NCBI RefSeq assembly: GCF_001678755.1
Contig: NZ_LZDS01000004.1
Span: 1 to 64,000 of the forward strand
Origin: Acinetobacter gandensis
Lineage (GTDB): Bacteria > Pseudomonadota > Gammaproteobacteria > Pseudomonadales > Moraxellaceae
DNA length: 64,000 bases
Direction of reading: 5' to 3'
The notes below the pieces were generated by a model. The model was not told the origin of the DNA and searched no databases. It saw only the letters and a list, made by a program, of their open reading frames with translations. This document shows positions 54,812 through 64,000 of the stretch, in pieces; position 1 is the first letter of the stretch; each line of letters opens with the position of its first letter. Made by a program: the position numbers and the translations under genes.

Positions 54812-56710
54812 ATGGGCGCTATAACCCCTAAAGAAGATTACACAAATATTCCGCACCAAACTTTCGATGCAGTCATCGTTGGTGGTGGTGGTTCAGGTAT
54901 GCGTGCTTCTTACCAACTTGCTCAAGCTGGTTTGAAAGTAGCAGTACTAACTAAAGTATTCCCTACGCGTTCACACACTGTAGCAGCGCAGGGTGGTATT
55001 GGTGCATCTCTTGGTAACATGCAAGAAGATAACTGGCACTACCACTTCTACGATACAGTTAAAGGTTCTGACTGGTTAGGTGACCAAGACGCAATCGAGT
55101 ACATGACTCGCGAAGCGCCACAAGTTGTTTATGAACTTGAACACCTAGGTATGCCATTCGACCGTAATGCTGACGGCACAATTTACCAACGTCCATTCGG
55201 TGGTCACGCTGCGAACTATGGTGAAAAACCAGTTCCACGTGCTTGTGCTGCTGCTGACCGTACAGGCCACGCACTTCTTCATACGCTTTATCAAAGCAAC
55301 GTGAAAATGGGCACTCAATTCTTCGTTGAATGGATCGCGCTTGATCTTATTCGTAACGAAGCAGGTGATGTGCTTGGTGTAACAGCGATTGACCAGGAAA
55401 CAGGTAACATTGCAGTATTCCAAGGTAAAGCAACATTGTTTGCTACTGGTGGTGCTGGTCGTGTTTACCGCGCATCTACAAACGCTTATATCAATACTGG
55501 TGATGGTCTTGGTATGGCTGCTCGTGCGGGTATTCCATTACAAGATATGGAATTCTGGCAGTTCCACCCTACAGGTGTAGCGGGCGCTGGTGTATTGTTG
55601 ACTGAAGGTTGTCGTGGTGAAGGTGCAATCCTTCGTAACGATGCTGGTGAGCCGTTCATGGAACGCTATGCTCCGACACTGAAAGACTTGGCTCCTCGTG
55701 ACTTCGTTTCACGTTCTATGGACCAAGAAATTAAAGAAGGTCGTGGTTGTGGTCCTAAGAAAGATTACATCTTGCTTGATATGACGCACTTGGGTGCGGA
55801 TACGATCATGAAACGTCTACCATCTGTATTTGAGATTGGTCGTAAGTTCGCGAACGTTGACATCACGAAAGAGCCGATTCCTGTAGTACCTACTATTCAT
55901 TATCAAATGGGTGGTATTCCTACAAACATTCATGGTCAAGTGGTTCTTCCAGAAAGCCGTGAAACTGAAGCACTTGTAGCGAATTACAATAAAGAAACTG
56001 ATGTGTATTCACACAATGGTGGTGAACGTAACTTCACTAAGCCAGTAAAAGGTTTCTATGCAATTGGTGAATGTTCATGTGTATCTGTACACGGTGCGAA
56101 CCGTCTTGGTACGAACTCACTTCTTGATTTGGTTGTATTTGGTAAGGCAGCTGGTGAACACATCATCGATTACGTGACTAAGCATCACGGTGATGAATAT
56201 GCGCCACTTCCTACAACTGTTCTTGAGAATACGTTTAAACGTATTAAACAACTTGATGAATCTACTTCAGGTGAGAATGCTCAAGAAGTTGCTGATGCAA
56301 TCCGTGATATCGTTCAAGATCACGCTGGTGTATTCCGTACATCTGCACTTCTTGAAGAAGGTGTGAAGCAGATTCTTGCAATTGAACCGCGTGTACGCAA
56401 CATTCACTTGAAAGACAAATCTAAAGTATTCAACACTGCACGTATTGAAGCACTTGAAGTTGAAAACTTGTATGAAGTTGCAAAAGCAACATTAATCTCT
56501 GCGGCTGCTCGTAAAGAGTGTCGTGGTGCGCATACAGTTGTTGATTTCGAAGAATCTCCAGATCATCCAGCTTACCCTTATGGTCGTCGTGATGATGAGT
56601 GGATGAAGCACACATTATGGTTCTCTGTTGATAACCATCTTGAGTACAAGCCTGTGCGTTACAAACCATTATCGGTTGACGCGATTCCACCTAAACCACG
56701 TACATTCTAA
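54812..56710 (+). CDS. sdhA: succinate dehydrogenase flavoprotein subunit SdhA
   Basis: Oxidises succinate to fumarate at the cytoplasmic face, with covalently bound FAD. The 632-residue protein has the dinucleotide fold DAVIVGGGGSGMRASYQLAQ, the FAD-linking histidine in RSHTVAAQGG, the active-site HPTGVAGAGVL, and the NSLLDLVVFG and C-terminal RRDDEWMKH motifs. AGGAAG ribosome site. Codon use looks strongly biased, as expected for a highly expressed gene. Confidence 0.97.
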   Translation: MGAITPKEDYTNIPHQTFDAVIVGGGGSGMRASYQLAQAGLKVAVLTKVFPTRSHTVAAQGGIGASLGNMQEDNWHYHFYDTVKGSDWLGDQDAIEYMTREAPQVVYELEHLGMPFDRNADGTIYQRPFGGHAANYGEKPVPRACAAADRTGHALLHTLYQSNVKMGTQFFVEWIALDLIRNEAGDVLGVTAIDQETGNIAVFQGKATLFATGGAGRVYRASTNAYINTGDGLGMAARAGIPLQDMEFWQFHPTGVAGAGVLLTEGCRGEGAILRNDAGEPFMERYAPTLKDLAPRDFVSRSMDQEIKEGRGCGPKKDYILLDMTHLGADTIMKRLPSVFEIGRKFANVDITKEPIPVVPTIHYQMGGIPTNIHGQVVLPESRETEALVANYNKETDVYSHNGGERNFTKPVKGFYAIGECSCVSVHGANRLGTNSLLDLVVFGKAAGEHIIDYVTKHHGDEYAPLPTTVLENTFKRIKQLDESTSGENAQEVADAIRDIVQDHAGVFRTSALLEEGVKQILAIEPRVRNIHLKDKSKVFNTARIEALEVENLYEVAKATLISAAARKECRGAHTVVDFEESPDHPAYPYGRRDDEWMKHTLWFSVDNHLEYKPVRYKPLSVDAIPPKPRTF

Positions 56711-56724
56711 TTAGGAGAAGTAAG

Positions 56725-57432
56725 ATGAGTAGAGGTACTCGTACATTTAATATCTACCGCTACGATCCTGATAAGGATACAGCACCGTACATGCAAACTT
56801 TTAAATTGGAGTTGACTGACAAGCACCGTATGTTGCTTGATGCACTTCTAGCATTGAAAGTACAAGACGAATCTTTAACGTTCCGTCGTTCATGCCGTGA
56901 AGGTATCTGTGGTTCTGATGGCGTAAACATCAACGGTAAAAATGGTTTGGCGTGTCTTTGGAATCTAAACGATTTGCCAAACGAAATTACAATCCGTCCT
57001 TTACCTGGTTTGCCAGTGGTTAAAGACTTAGTTGTGGATATGAACCAGTTCTACGATCAGTATGACAAAATTCACCCATTCCTAATTAATAACCAACCTG
57101 CACCAGCGAAAGAGCGTTTACAGTCTCCTGAAGACCGTGAACATTTAGATGGTTTGTATGAATGTATTCTTTGTGCATGTTGTTCAACTTCATGCCCATC
57201 ATTCTGGTGGAACCCTGATAAATTCTTGGGTCCTTCAGCATTGTTGAATGCATACCGTTTTATCATCGACTCTCGTGATACAGCAACTCAAGAGCGTTTG
57301 GCTCGTCTTGACGACCCATTCTCGTTGTTCCGTTGTAAAGGTATTATGAACTGTGTGTCTGTATGTCCTAAGGGTCTTAACCCAACTAAAGCAATCGGTC
57401 ACATCCGTAATATGCTTTTAGATTTAGGCTAA
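56725..57432 (+). CDS. sdhB: succinate dehydrogenase iron-sulfur subunit SdhB
   Basis: Carries electrons from FAD to the membrane quinone site. The 235-residue protein shows all three cluster motifs: [2Fe-2S] in CREGICGSDGVNINGKNG and the following Cys, [4Fe-4S] in CILCACCSTSCP, and [3Fe-4S] in CKGIMNCVSVCPKGLNP. TAGGAGAAG ribosome site 14 bases after sdhA. Last gene of the operon, followed by a strong terminator. Confidence 0.97.
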   Translation: MSRGTRTFNIYRYDPDKDTAPYMQTFKLELTDKHRMLLDALLALKVQDESLTFRRSCREGICGSDGVNINGKNGLACLWNLNDLPNEITIRPLPGLPVVKDLVVDMNQFYDQYDKIHPFLINNQPAPAKERLQSPEDREHLDGLYECILCACCSTSCPSFWWNPDKFLGPSALLNAYRFIIDSRDTATQERLARLDDPFSLFRCKGIMNCVSVCPKGLNPTKAIGHIRNMLLDLG

Positions 57433-57444
57433 TAGAGTTAGCAG

Positions 57445-57478
57445 AAAAAAGAGCGCACCTTGGGTGCGCTTTTTTTTG
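57445..57478 (+). terminator. intrinsic terminator after sdhCDAB
   Basis: AAAAAAGAGCGCACC / GGTGCGCTTTTTTTT with a two-to-four-base loop. Confidence 0.85.
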
Positions 57479-58018
57479 TCATAGTAAATAGTGATCGTCA
57501 CGAGAGGAAAAAATTGTAAAAGGTGATGTTTTATTAAGCGTATGATTTTATGGGGAAAGATATATTTAAAGTATAAAACGATAAGTATGTGGTTATTTAT
57601 TGATGAAACGGACAAGCAAACCTGTCAAATGATTAAGAAAATGTTATTATGTAACGTAATTAAAAGGGAGAGGATAGTAATGTCAGCTCTCTTTTGTTTT
57701 ATGTGGATATGATGGGGTAAATCTGACGTAGACTTTGGTCTCAATTGAAAGATATTTTTATATGTAGCACCATATCATAGATGAAAATACATACTCTGTA
57801 TTTAGCTAATTTATGAATGGTATGTGTCAAAAAAATCAATTGAAAATGCCCGAACGTGTTAGCATTTATAGCATCAGTGTATGTAAAAAATAGGCTTGAT
57901 ATAGGTACATTTTTTCAACAAATTTAGTGCTTCAGACAGTATATAAATGTGCTTAAGTCGGTTTAGAAAAGCCAAATGGTCAATATTTGATTTTTCCAAG
58001 ACGATTTGCAAAAAATTG
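57479..58018. other. gene-free region between sdhB and the sucA leader
   Basis: AT-rich, about 540 bases. A weak hairpin AAAAGGGAGAG / CTCTCTTTT (57662-57697) overlaps a ten-codon frame (MSALFCFMWI) with a GGGAGAGG ribosome site. The sucA promoter must lie here, but no unambiguous -35/-10 pair was found (TATATAAAT near 57940 is one candidate). Confidence 0.4.
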
Positions 58019-58167
58019 CCCGATTAATGTCGGGTATTTCTCAATGAGTAATGATGCCGCTGAGGGCGTTATTGTTCATTAATCACATCAGGTATTCCTG
58101 ATGTTGTGATAACGCCTCATGGCTTCAGCCTGATGGGGACTAATGTCATGTTACCAATTTGACATTA
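58019..58167 (+). ncRNA. structured 5' leader of sucA
   Basis: A run of stem-loops ends 62 bases before the sucA start. L1: CCCGA/TCGGG (58019-58023 with 58030-58034). L2: an extended arm TGAGGGCGTTAT/ATAACGCCTCA (58061-58072 with 58109-58119, one bulged G), capped by ACATCAGG-TATT-CCTGATGT (58085-58104). L3: CATGGC-TTCA-GCC-TG-ATG (58118-58135). L4: TAATGTCA/TGACATTA (58141-58148 with 58160-58167). Leader RNAs named sucA and sucA-II are known upstream of sucA in other proteobacteria; whether this is the same class was not tested. Confidence 0.5.
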
Positions 58168-58229
58168 TTAATCATGGGTTCGCTTAAAAAGCATCCTGAA
58201 ATGTTTTGCAATAGGAAATGGGTCCACAA

Positions 58230-61052
58230 ATGCAAGAAGTTGCTGACGCACTGCGTCTTGACACTGAACTTAGCGCTGACAGTGCAGCGTATATTGAAGA
58301 ACTTTATGAGCAGTATTTAACGGCTCCAGATTCAGTAGAAGCTGACTGGCGTGCATACTTCGATAAATTCCCGAAAGGTGATCAACCACACAGCAATGTA
58401 CGCGAGCAATTCCTATTATTAGGCCGTAATTCAAGCCGTGTTCAACCTGTCGTTCAAAGCGCAGTAAGTTCTGAACACGAGCGCCGTCAAATCGGTGTTT
58501 TACAGTTAATCGCTGCTTATCGTAACCGTGGTCACCAAAACGCTAAATTAGATCCACTTGGTCTTGCAAAACGTGAAATCGTGCCAGATCTTGATCTTGC
58601 TGCACATGGTTTGACTCAGTCTGATCTAGATACAGTATTTAATACTGGTAATCTAGCAATTGGTAAGTCTGAAGCAACTCTAGGTGAAATGGTTCAGGCA
58701 ATGGAAGCAACTTATACAGCTTCTATTGGTGTTGAATACATGCACATTGTTGATACCAAAGAAAAACGTTGGATTCAACAACGCCTTGAAGGCGCACGTG
58801 GTCAATTCGGTTTCTCTGCTGAACAAAAGAAACATGTATTAGAGCGTTTGACTGCTGCTGAAGGTCTTGAAAAATACCTTGGTAATAAATTCGTTGGTGC
58901 AAAACGTTTCGGTGTTGAAGGTGGTGAATCATTCATTCCTATGGTGAATGAACTTATTCAACGTGCAGGTTCAGTTGGTTGTAAAGAAGTGGTTATCGGT
59001 ATGCCTCACCGTGGCCGTTTAAACCTTCTTGTCAACATCATGGGTAAAAACCCAGCAGACCTTTTTGGTGAATTTGAAGGTAAAGCACTTCATAAGAAAG
59101 GTTCTGGTGACGTTAAATACCACCAAGGTTTCTCTTCAAACGTAATGACTCCAGGTGGCGAAGTTCACTTAGCATTAGCGTTTAACCCATCTCACTTAGA
59201 AATCGTTGGACCTGTAGTTGAAGGGTCTGTACGTGCGCGCCAAGTACGTCGTAAAGACATTGGTGGTGATGACGTATTGCCAATCATTGTTCATGGTGAT
59301 GCTGCATTTGCTGGTCAAGGTGTAAACCAAGAAACCTTCCAGATGTCACAAACGCGTGGTTACACCGTGGGTGGTACAGTTCATATCGTTGTAAACAACC
59401 AAGTTGGTTTCACAACTTCAGATCCACGTGATGCTCGTTCTACAGAATACTGTACTGACATCGCGAAAATGATCCAAGCGCCGATTTTCCATGTGAACGG
59501 TGATGATCCTGAATCTGTATTGTTTGTTTCTCAATTGGCACATGACTTCCGTCATACCTTCCGTAAAGACGTCGTTATTGACATGTTCTGCTACCGTCGT
59601 CGTGGTCATAACGAAGCGGATGAACCTGCTGCAACTCAGCCAATGATGTATCAAGTGATCAACAAAAAAGCGACAACTCGTACGCTTTATGCAGATCAAT
59701 TGGTTCAAGAGGGTGTATTAGATCGTGCAGCAGCTGACGCAATGGTTGAACAATATCGTTCAGACCTTGAGGCAGGTAAACACGTAGCGAATGCACTTGT
59801 TTTAGAGCCAAATACTAAAATGTTTGTGGATTGGAAACCTTACCTAGGCCACGAATATACAGATAAATGGGATACTACTTTCCCAATCGAACGTCTGAAA
59901 GAGCTTGGTGCGAAAATGCGCGAGCTTCCAGAAGGCTTCGTAATGCAACGTCAGGTTGCGAAAGTGATTGATGACCGTCTGAAAATGCAGACTGGTGAAA
60001 TGCCATTGAACTGGGGTGCTGCAGAAACTTTAGCTTATGCATCTATCTTAGACGAAGGTTTCCTTGTTCGCTTAACTGGTGAAGATGTTGGCCGTGGTAC
60101 TTTCTCACACCGTCACGCGAAACTTCATAACCAAGTGGATGGTTCAACTTATATTCCATTATGTAACTTGAAAGAAAATCAACCACGTACTGCAATTTAT
60201 GACTCATTATTGTCAGAAATGGCTGTATTGGCATTCGAATATGGTTATGCAACAACTCTTCCTAAGAGCCTTGTGATTTGGGAAGCGCAATTCGGTGACT
60301 TCGCAAACTGTGCGCAAGTTGTAATTGACCAATTCATCGCTTCTGGTGAAACCAAATGGGAGCGCGTATGTGGTTTAACTATGCTTCTTCCACACGGTTT
60401 TGAAGGTCAAGGTCCTGAGCATTCATCAGCTCGTTTAGAGCGTTTCTTACAGTTATGTGCTGAAGAAAACATGCAAGTGATCACACCGACTACACCAGCG
60501 CAGATTTACCATGCGATGCGTCGTCAAGCACTTCGCCCGATTCGTAAGCCAATGATCGTGACTTCACCTAAGTCGCTTCTTCGTCACAAACTTGCAACGT
60601 CTACATTAGAAGAACTTGCAAATGGTACATTCCAAACTGTGATCGATGAAATCGACAACATCAACAAGTCTGACGTAACACGTCTAGTACTTTGTGGTGG
60701 TAAGGTTTACTACGACTTACTTGAAAAACGTCGTGAAAAAGAATTGAACAACACTGCAATCGTTCGTATTGAACAATTGTATCCGTACCCAGAAGCACGT
60801 CTTGCTGAAGTTCTAGCTCAATATCCAAACGTAACTGAATTGGTGTGGGCGCAAGAAGAACCGAAGAACCAAGGTGCATGGTTATTCATCGCTCCGCGTC
60901 TATATGACGACGTGATGAAAGCGGGCAAACAAGTTCGTATTAGTTATGCAGGTCGTGAAGCTTCTGCTGCACCGGCTTGTGGTTCACCATATTTGCATGC
61001 AAAACAACAAGCTCAGCTCGTAAATGATGCTTTAGCTATCGTAGCTGAATAA
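58230..61052 (+). CDS. sucA: 2-oxoglutarate dehydrogenase E1 component SucA
   Basis: Thiamin-diphosphate-dependent decarboxylase of the 2-oxoglutarate dehydrogenase complex. The 940-residue protein begins with the E1o-specific N-terminal helix ([22 protein letters not shown]) that docks to E2. Later motifs: [26 protein letters not shown], the TPP/Mg2+ motif region HVNGDDPE and the C-terminal pyrimidine-binding domain. ATG 58230 (MQEVADAL) is chosen as the family start; ATG 58218 has AGGA too close (one base). First gene of sucA-sucB-lpdA-sucC, after a structured leader. Confidence 0.95.
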   Translation: MQEVADALRLDTELSADSAAYIEELYEQYLTAPDSVEADWRAYFDKFPKGDQPHSNVREQFLLLGRNSSRVQPVVQSAVSSEHERRQIGVLQLIAAYRNRGHQNAKLDPLGLAKREIVPDLDLAAHGLTQSDLDTVFNTGNLAIGKSEATLGEMVQAMEATYTASIGVEYMHIVDTKEKRWIQQRLEGARGQFGFSAEQKKHVLERLTAAEGLEKYLGNKFVGAKRFGVEGGESFIPMVNELIQRAGSVGCKEVVIGMPHRGRLNLLVNIMGKNPADLFGEFEGKALHKKGSGDVKYHQGFSSNVMTPGGEVHLALAFNPSHLEIVGPVVEGSVRARQVRRKDIGGDDVLPIIVHGDAAFAGQGVNQETFQMSQTRGYTVGGTVHIVVNNQVGFTTSDPRDARSTEYCTDIAKMIQAPIFHVNGDDPESVLFVSQLAHDFRHTFRKDVVIDMFCYRRRGHNEADEPAATQPMMYQVINKKATTRTLYADQLVQEGVLDRAAADAMVEQYRSDLEAGKHVANALVLEPNTKMFVDWKPYLGHEYTDKWDTTFPIERLKELGAKMRELPEGFVMQRQVAKVIDDRLKMQTGEMPLNWGAAETLAYASILDEGFLVRLTGEDVGRGTFSHRHAKLHNQVDGSTYIPLCNLKENQPRTAIYDSLLSEMAVLAFEYGYATTLPKSLVIWEAQFGDFANCAQVVIDQFIASGETKWERVCGLTMLLPHGFEGQGPEHSSARLERFLQLCAEENMQVITPTTPAQIYHAMRRQALRPIRKPMIVTSPKSLLRHKLATSTLEELANGTFQTVIDEIDNINKSDVTRLVLCGGKVYYDLLEKRREKELNNTAIVRIEQLYPYPEARLAEVLAQYPNVTELVWAQEEPKNQGAWLFIAPRLYDDVMKAGKQVRISYAGREASAAPACGSPYLHAKQQAQLVNDALAIVAE

Positions 61053-61068
61053 CAGGAGATTCTTAAAA

Positions 61069-62289
61069 ATGGCAACCGAAATTAAAGCACCGGTATTCCC
61101 AGAGTCAGTTGCTGACGGTACAGTTGCAACTTGGCACAAACAACCGGGTGAAGCAGTATCACGTGACGAAGTTATCTGTGATATTGAAACTGACAAAGTT
61201 GTTTTGGAAGTTGTAGCTCCTGCTGACGGTACAATTACAGAAATCGTTAAAAACGAAGGTGATACAGTTCTTTCTGCTGAAGTTATTGCAACTTTTGAAG
61301 AAGGTGCTGCTGCATCTGGCGCTGCGCAAACTCAAGCAGTTCAATCTGAAGCTCAAGTTGAACAAGCGGCTGCGCAAACTCAAGCGGGTGCTGCTCCTGT
61401 TGTTGAACGTGCACAACCAGTTGCTGATCAAGCTCCTGCTGTTCGTAAAGCATTAACTGAGTCTGGTATTGCTGCTGCTGACGTGGCAGGTACTGGTCGC
61501 GGTGGTCGCATCACTAAAGAAGATGTTGCTGCTCATCAAGCGAAACCAGCTGCTCCTGCTGCTGCGCCATTAAGCGTTGCTGTAGGTGAGCGTATCGAAA
61601 AACGTGTTCCTATGACTCGTCTTCGTAAACGTGTTGCTGAACGTCTTCTTGCTGCGACGCAAGAAACTGCAATGTTGACTACGTTTAACGAAGTGAACAT
61701 GAAACCAATCATGGAAATGCGTGCACAATATAAAGATGCGTTTGAAAAACGCCATGGTGCTCGTCTTGGCTTCATGTCATTCTTCGTTAAAGCTGCAACT
61801 GAAGCACTTAAACGCTACCCAGCTGTAAACGCTTCAATTGATGGTAACGATATCGTTTACCACGGTTTCTATGACATCGGTGTAGCTGTATCAAGCGACC
61901 GTGGTCTAGTGGTTCCAGTACTTCGTGATACTGATCGCATGAACTATGCTGAAGTTGAAAACGGTATCCGTGCATATGCTGGTAAAGCACGTGACGGTAA
62001 ATTGGGTATCGAAGATATGACTGGCGGTACATTCACTATTACTAATGGTGGTACTTTCGGTTCATTGCTTTCTACACCAATCTTGAACACTCCACAAACT
62101 GCAATCTTGGGTATGCACAAAATCCAAGAGCGTCCTATGGCAGTAAATGGTCAAGTAGAAATTCTTCCAATGATGTACTTAGCGCTTTCTTATGACCACC
62201 GTCTAATCGATGGTAAAGAAGCTGTAGGTTTCCTTGTAACAATCAAAGAATTGTTAGAAGAACCAGCTAAGCTAATCCTTGATCTTTAA
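61069..62289 (+). CDS. sucB: dihydrolipoyl succinyltransferase E2 SucB
   Basis: Core of the 2-oxoglutarate dehydrogenase complex: accepts succinyl on lipoamide and passes it to CoA. 406 residues. One lipoyl domain with the modified Lys43 in ETDKVVLEV; an Ala/Gln-rich linker (about 78-125); the E3/E1-binding domain [20 protein letters not shown]; and the catalytic domain ending in the active-site HxxxDG (His377-Asp381) in [14 protein letters not shown] ribosome site; 16 bases after sucA. Followed by a terminator-like hairpin before lpdA. Confidence 0.96.
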   Translation: MATEIKAPVFPESVADGTVATWHKQPGEAVSRDEVICDIETDKVVLEVVAPADGTITEIVKNEGDTVLSAEVIATFEEGAAASGAAQTQAVQSEAQVEQAAAQTQAGAAPVVERAQPVADQAPAVRKALTESGIAAADVAGTGRGGRITKEDVAAHQAKPAAPAAAPLSVAVGERIEKRVPMTRLRKRVAERLLAATQETAMLTTFNEVNMKPIMEMRAQYKDAFEKRHGARLGFMSFFVKAATEALKRYPAVNASIDGNDIVYHGFYDIGVAVSSDRGLVVPVLRDTDRMNYAEVENGIRAYAGKARDGKLGIEDMTGGTFTITNGGTFGSLLSTPILNTPQTAILGMHKIQERPMAVNGQVEILPMMYLALSYDHRLIDGKEAVGFLVTIKELLEEPAKLILDL

Positions 62290-62306
62290 TACTTCAGAAT
62301 AATGCA

Positions 62307-63780
<1,474 letters not shown>

Positions 63781-63785
63781 GATGT

Positions 63786-63815
63786 AAAAAGAGCGGCTAA
63801 GGCCGCTCTTTTTTG
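63786..63815 (+). terminator. intrinsic terminator after lpdA
   Basis: AAAAAGAGCGGC-TAA-G-GCCGCTCTTTTTT hairpin with T-run, upstream of sucC, so sucC probably has its own promoter or relies on readthrough. Confidence 0.8.
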
Positions 63816-63960
63816 TTTCAGGTGGTTGTTTTTGTTTGAACAATCATCTAAAAATAAAGATAAGAAATATTTTAAGATTTAAAAAGGTTAAAGCTGCTTT
63901 GACGGATGTCTGGGCTTTAATAGTTCATAACAAAGCGAAAAAAGAGTAAAAGGTTGTTCA

Positions 63961-64000
63961 ATGAATCTACATGAATATCAAGCGAAAGCGTTATTAAAAA
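63961..64000 (+). CDS. sucC: succinyl-CoA ligase beta subunit SucC (5' end only)
   Basis: The first 13 codons, MNLHEYQAKALLK, are the conserved N-terminus of ADP-forming succinyl-CoA synthetase beta subunits, and the position after sucA-sucB-lpdA fits. AAAGG precedes the ATG. The gene runs off the right edge. Confidence 0.9.
   Translation, partial: MNLHEYQAKALLK

Overview
The window is a stretch of an Acinetobacter chromosome. It is AT-rich with typical gammaproteobacterial housekeeping genes. Two gene orders are diagnostic: rubA-rubB-estB-oxyR, the alkane-rubredoxin operon described in A. baylyi ADP1, and gltA / sdhCDAB / sucAB-lpd-sucC. No prophage, insertion sequence, CRISPR array or rRNA is visible. 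The only tRNA is an elongator tRNA-Met. The first 550 bases hold the tails of two unidentified ORFs and a three-copy intergenic repeat.

Layout. Bases 1-10 kb: metH, a Pho-box-controlled PiT phosphate transporter, a large uncharacterised protein, a broken small secreted-protein gene, a small DUF7710-like protein, a rhomboid protease and nfuA. 10-20 kb: a Fur-box-preceded FepA/PirA-type siderophore receptor, an exported alpha/beta hydrolase with a downstream partner of unknown function, a beta-carbonic anhydrase, and the tesA / ybbA-ybbP cluster. 20-30 kb: a second rhomboid, mtgA, ppk1 with a probable Pho box, a degenerate receiver-like regulator, the rub operon on the minus strand, and apt. 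30-41 kb: a YqiA-like hydrolase, lysS, a Wzi-family outer-membrane protein, trpS, a DUF808 membrane protein with a YpfJ-like metallopeptidase, a CPA1 antiporter, an alkyltransferase-like protein and a universal stress protein. 41-52 kb: a small lipoprotein, tRNA-Met, nadE, an HExxH protein, the ravA-viaA pair, and a three-gene cluster (PF10118-like hydrolase, SDR, Baeyer-Villiger-type monooxygenase). 52-64 kb: the TCA-cycle block gltA, sdhCDAB, sucA-sucB-lpdA and the start of sucC.

Functional links. The pit and ppk1 genes both carry 11-bp-period PhoB-type repeats, which ties phosphate uptake to polyphosphate synthesis. TesA and YbbAP form a conserved divergent cluster. The TCA block places citrate synthase, succinate dehydrogenase and the 2-oxoglutarate dehydrogenase complex together.

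Most interesting signals. (1) A convergent 345-bp gap between the wzi-like gene and trpS holds at least four clean stem-loops and two tiny ORFs with strong ribosome sites, which suggests an undescribed structured RNA. (2) The sucA leader folds into a set of stem-loops, reminiscent in position of the sucA-type leader RNAs known in other proteobacteria. (3) Terminator-like hairpins lie inside otherwise continuous operons, at rubA/rubB, rubB/estB and sucB/lpdA, and just before sdhC. All RNA structures were found by eye and were not folded or searched computationally.
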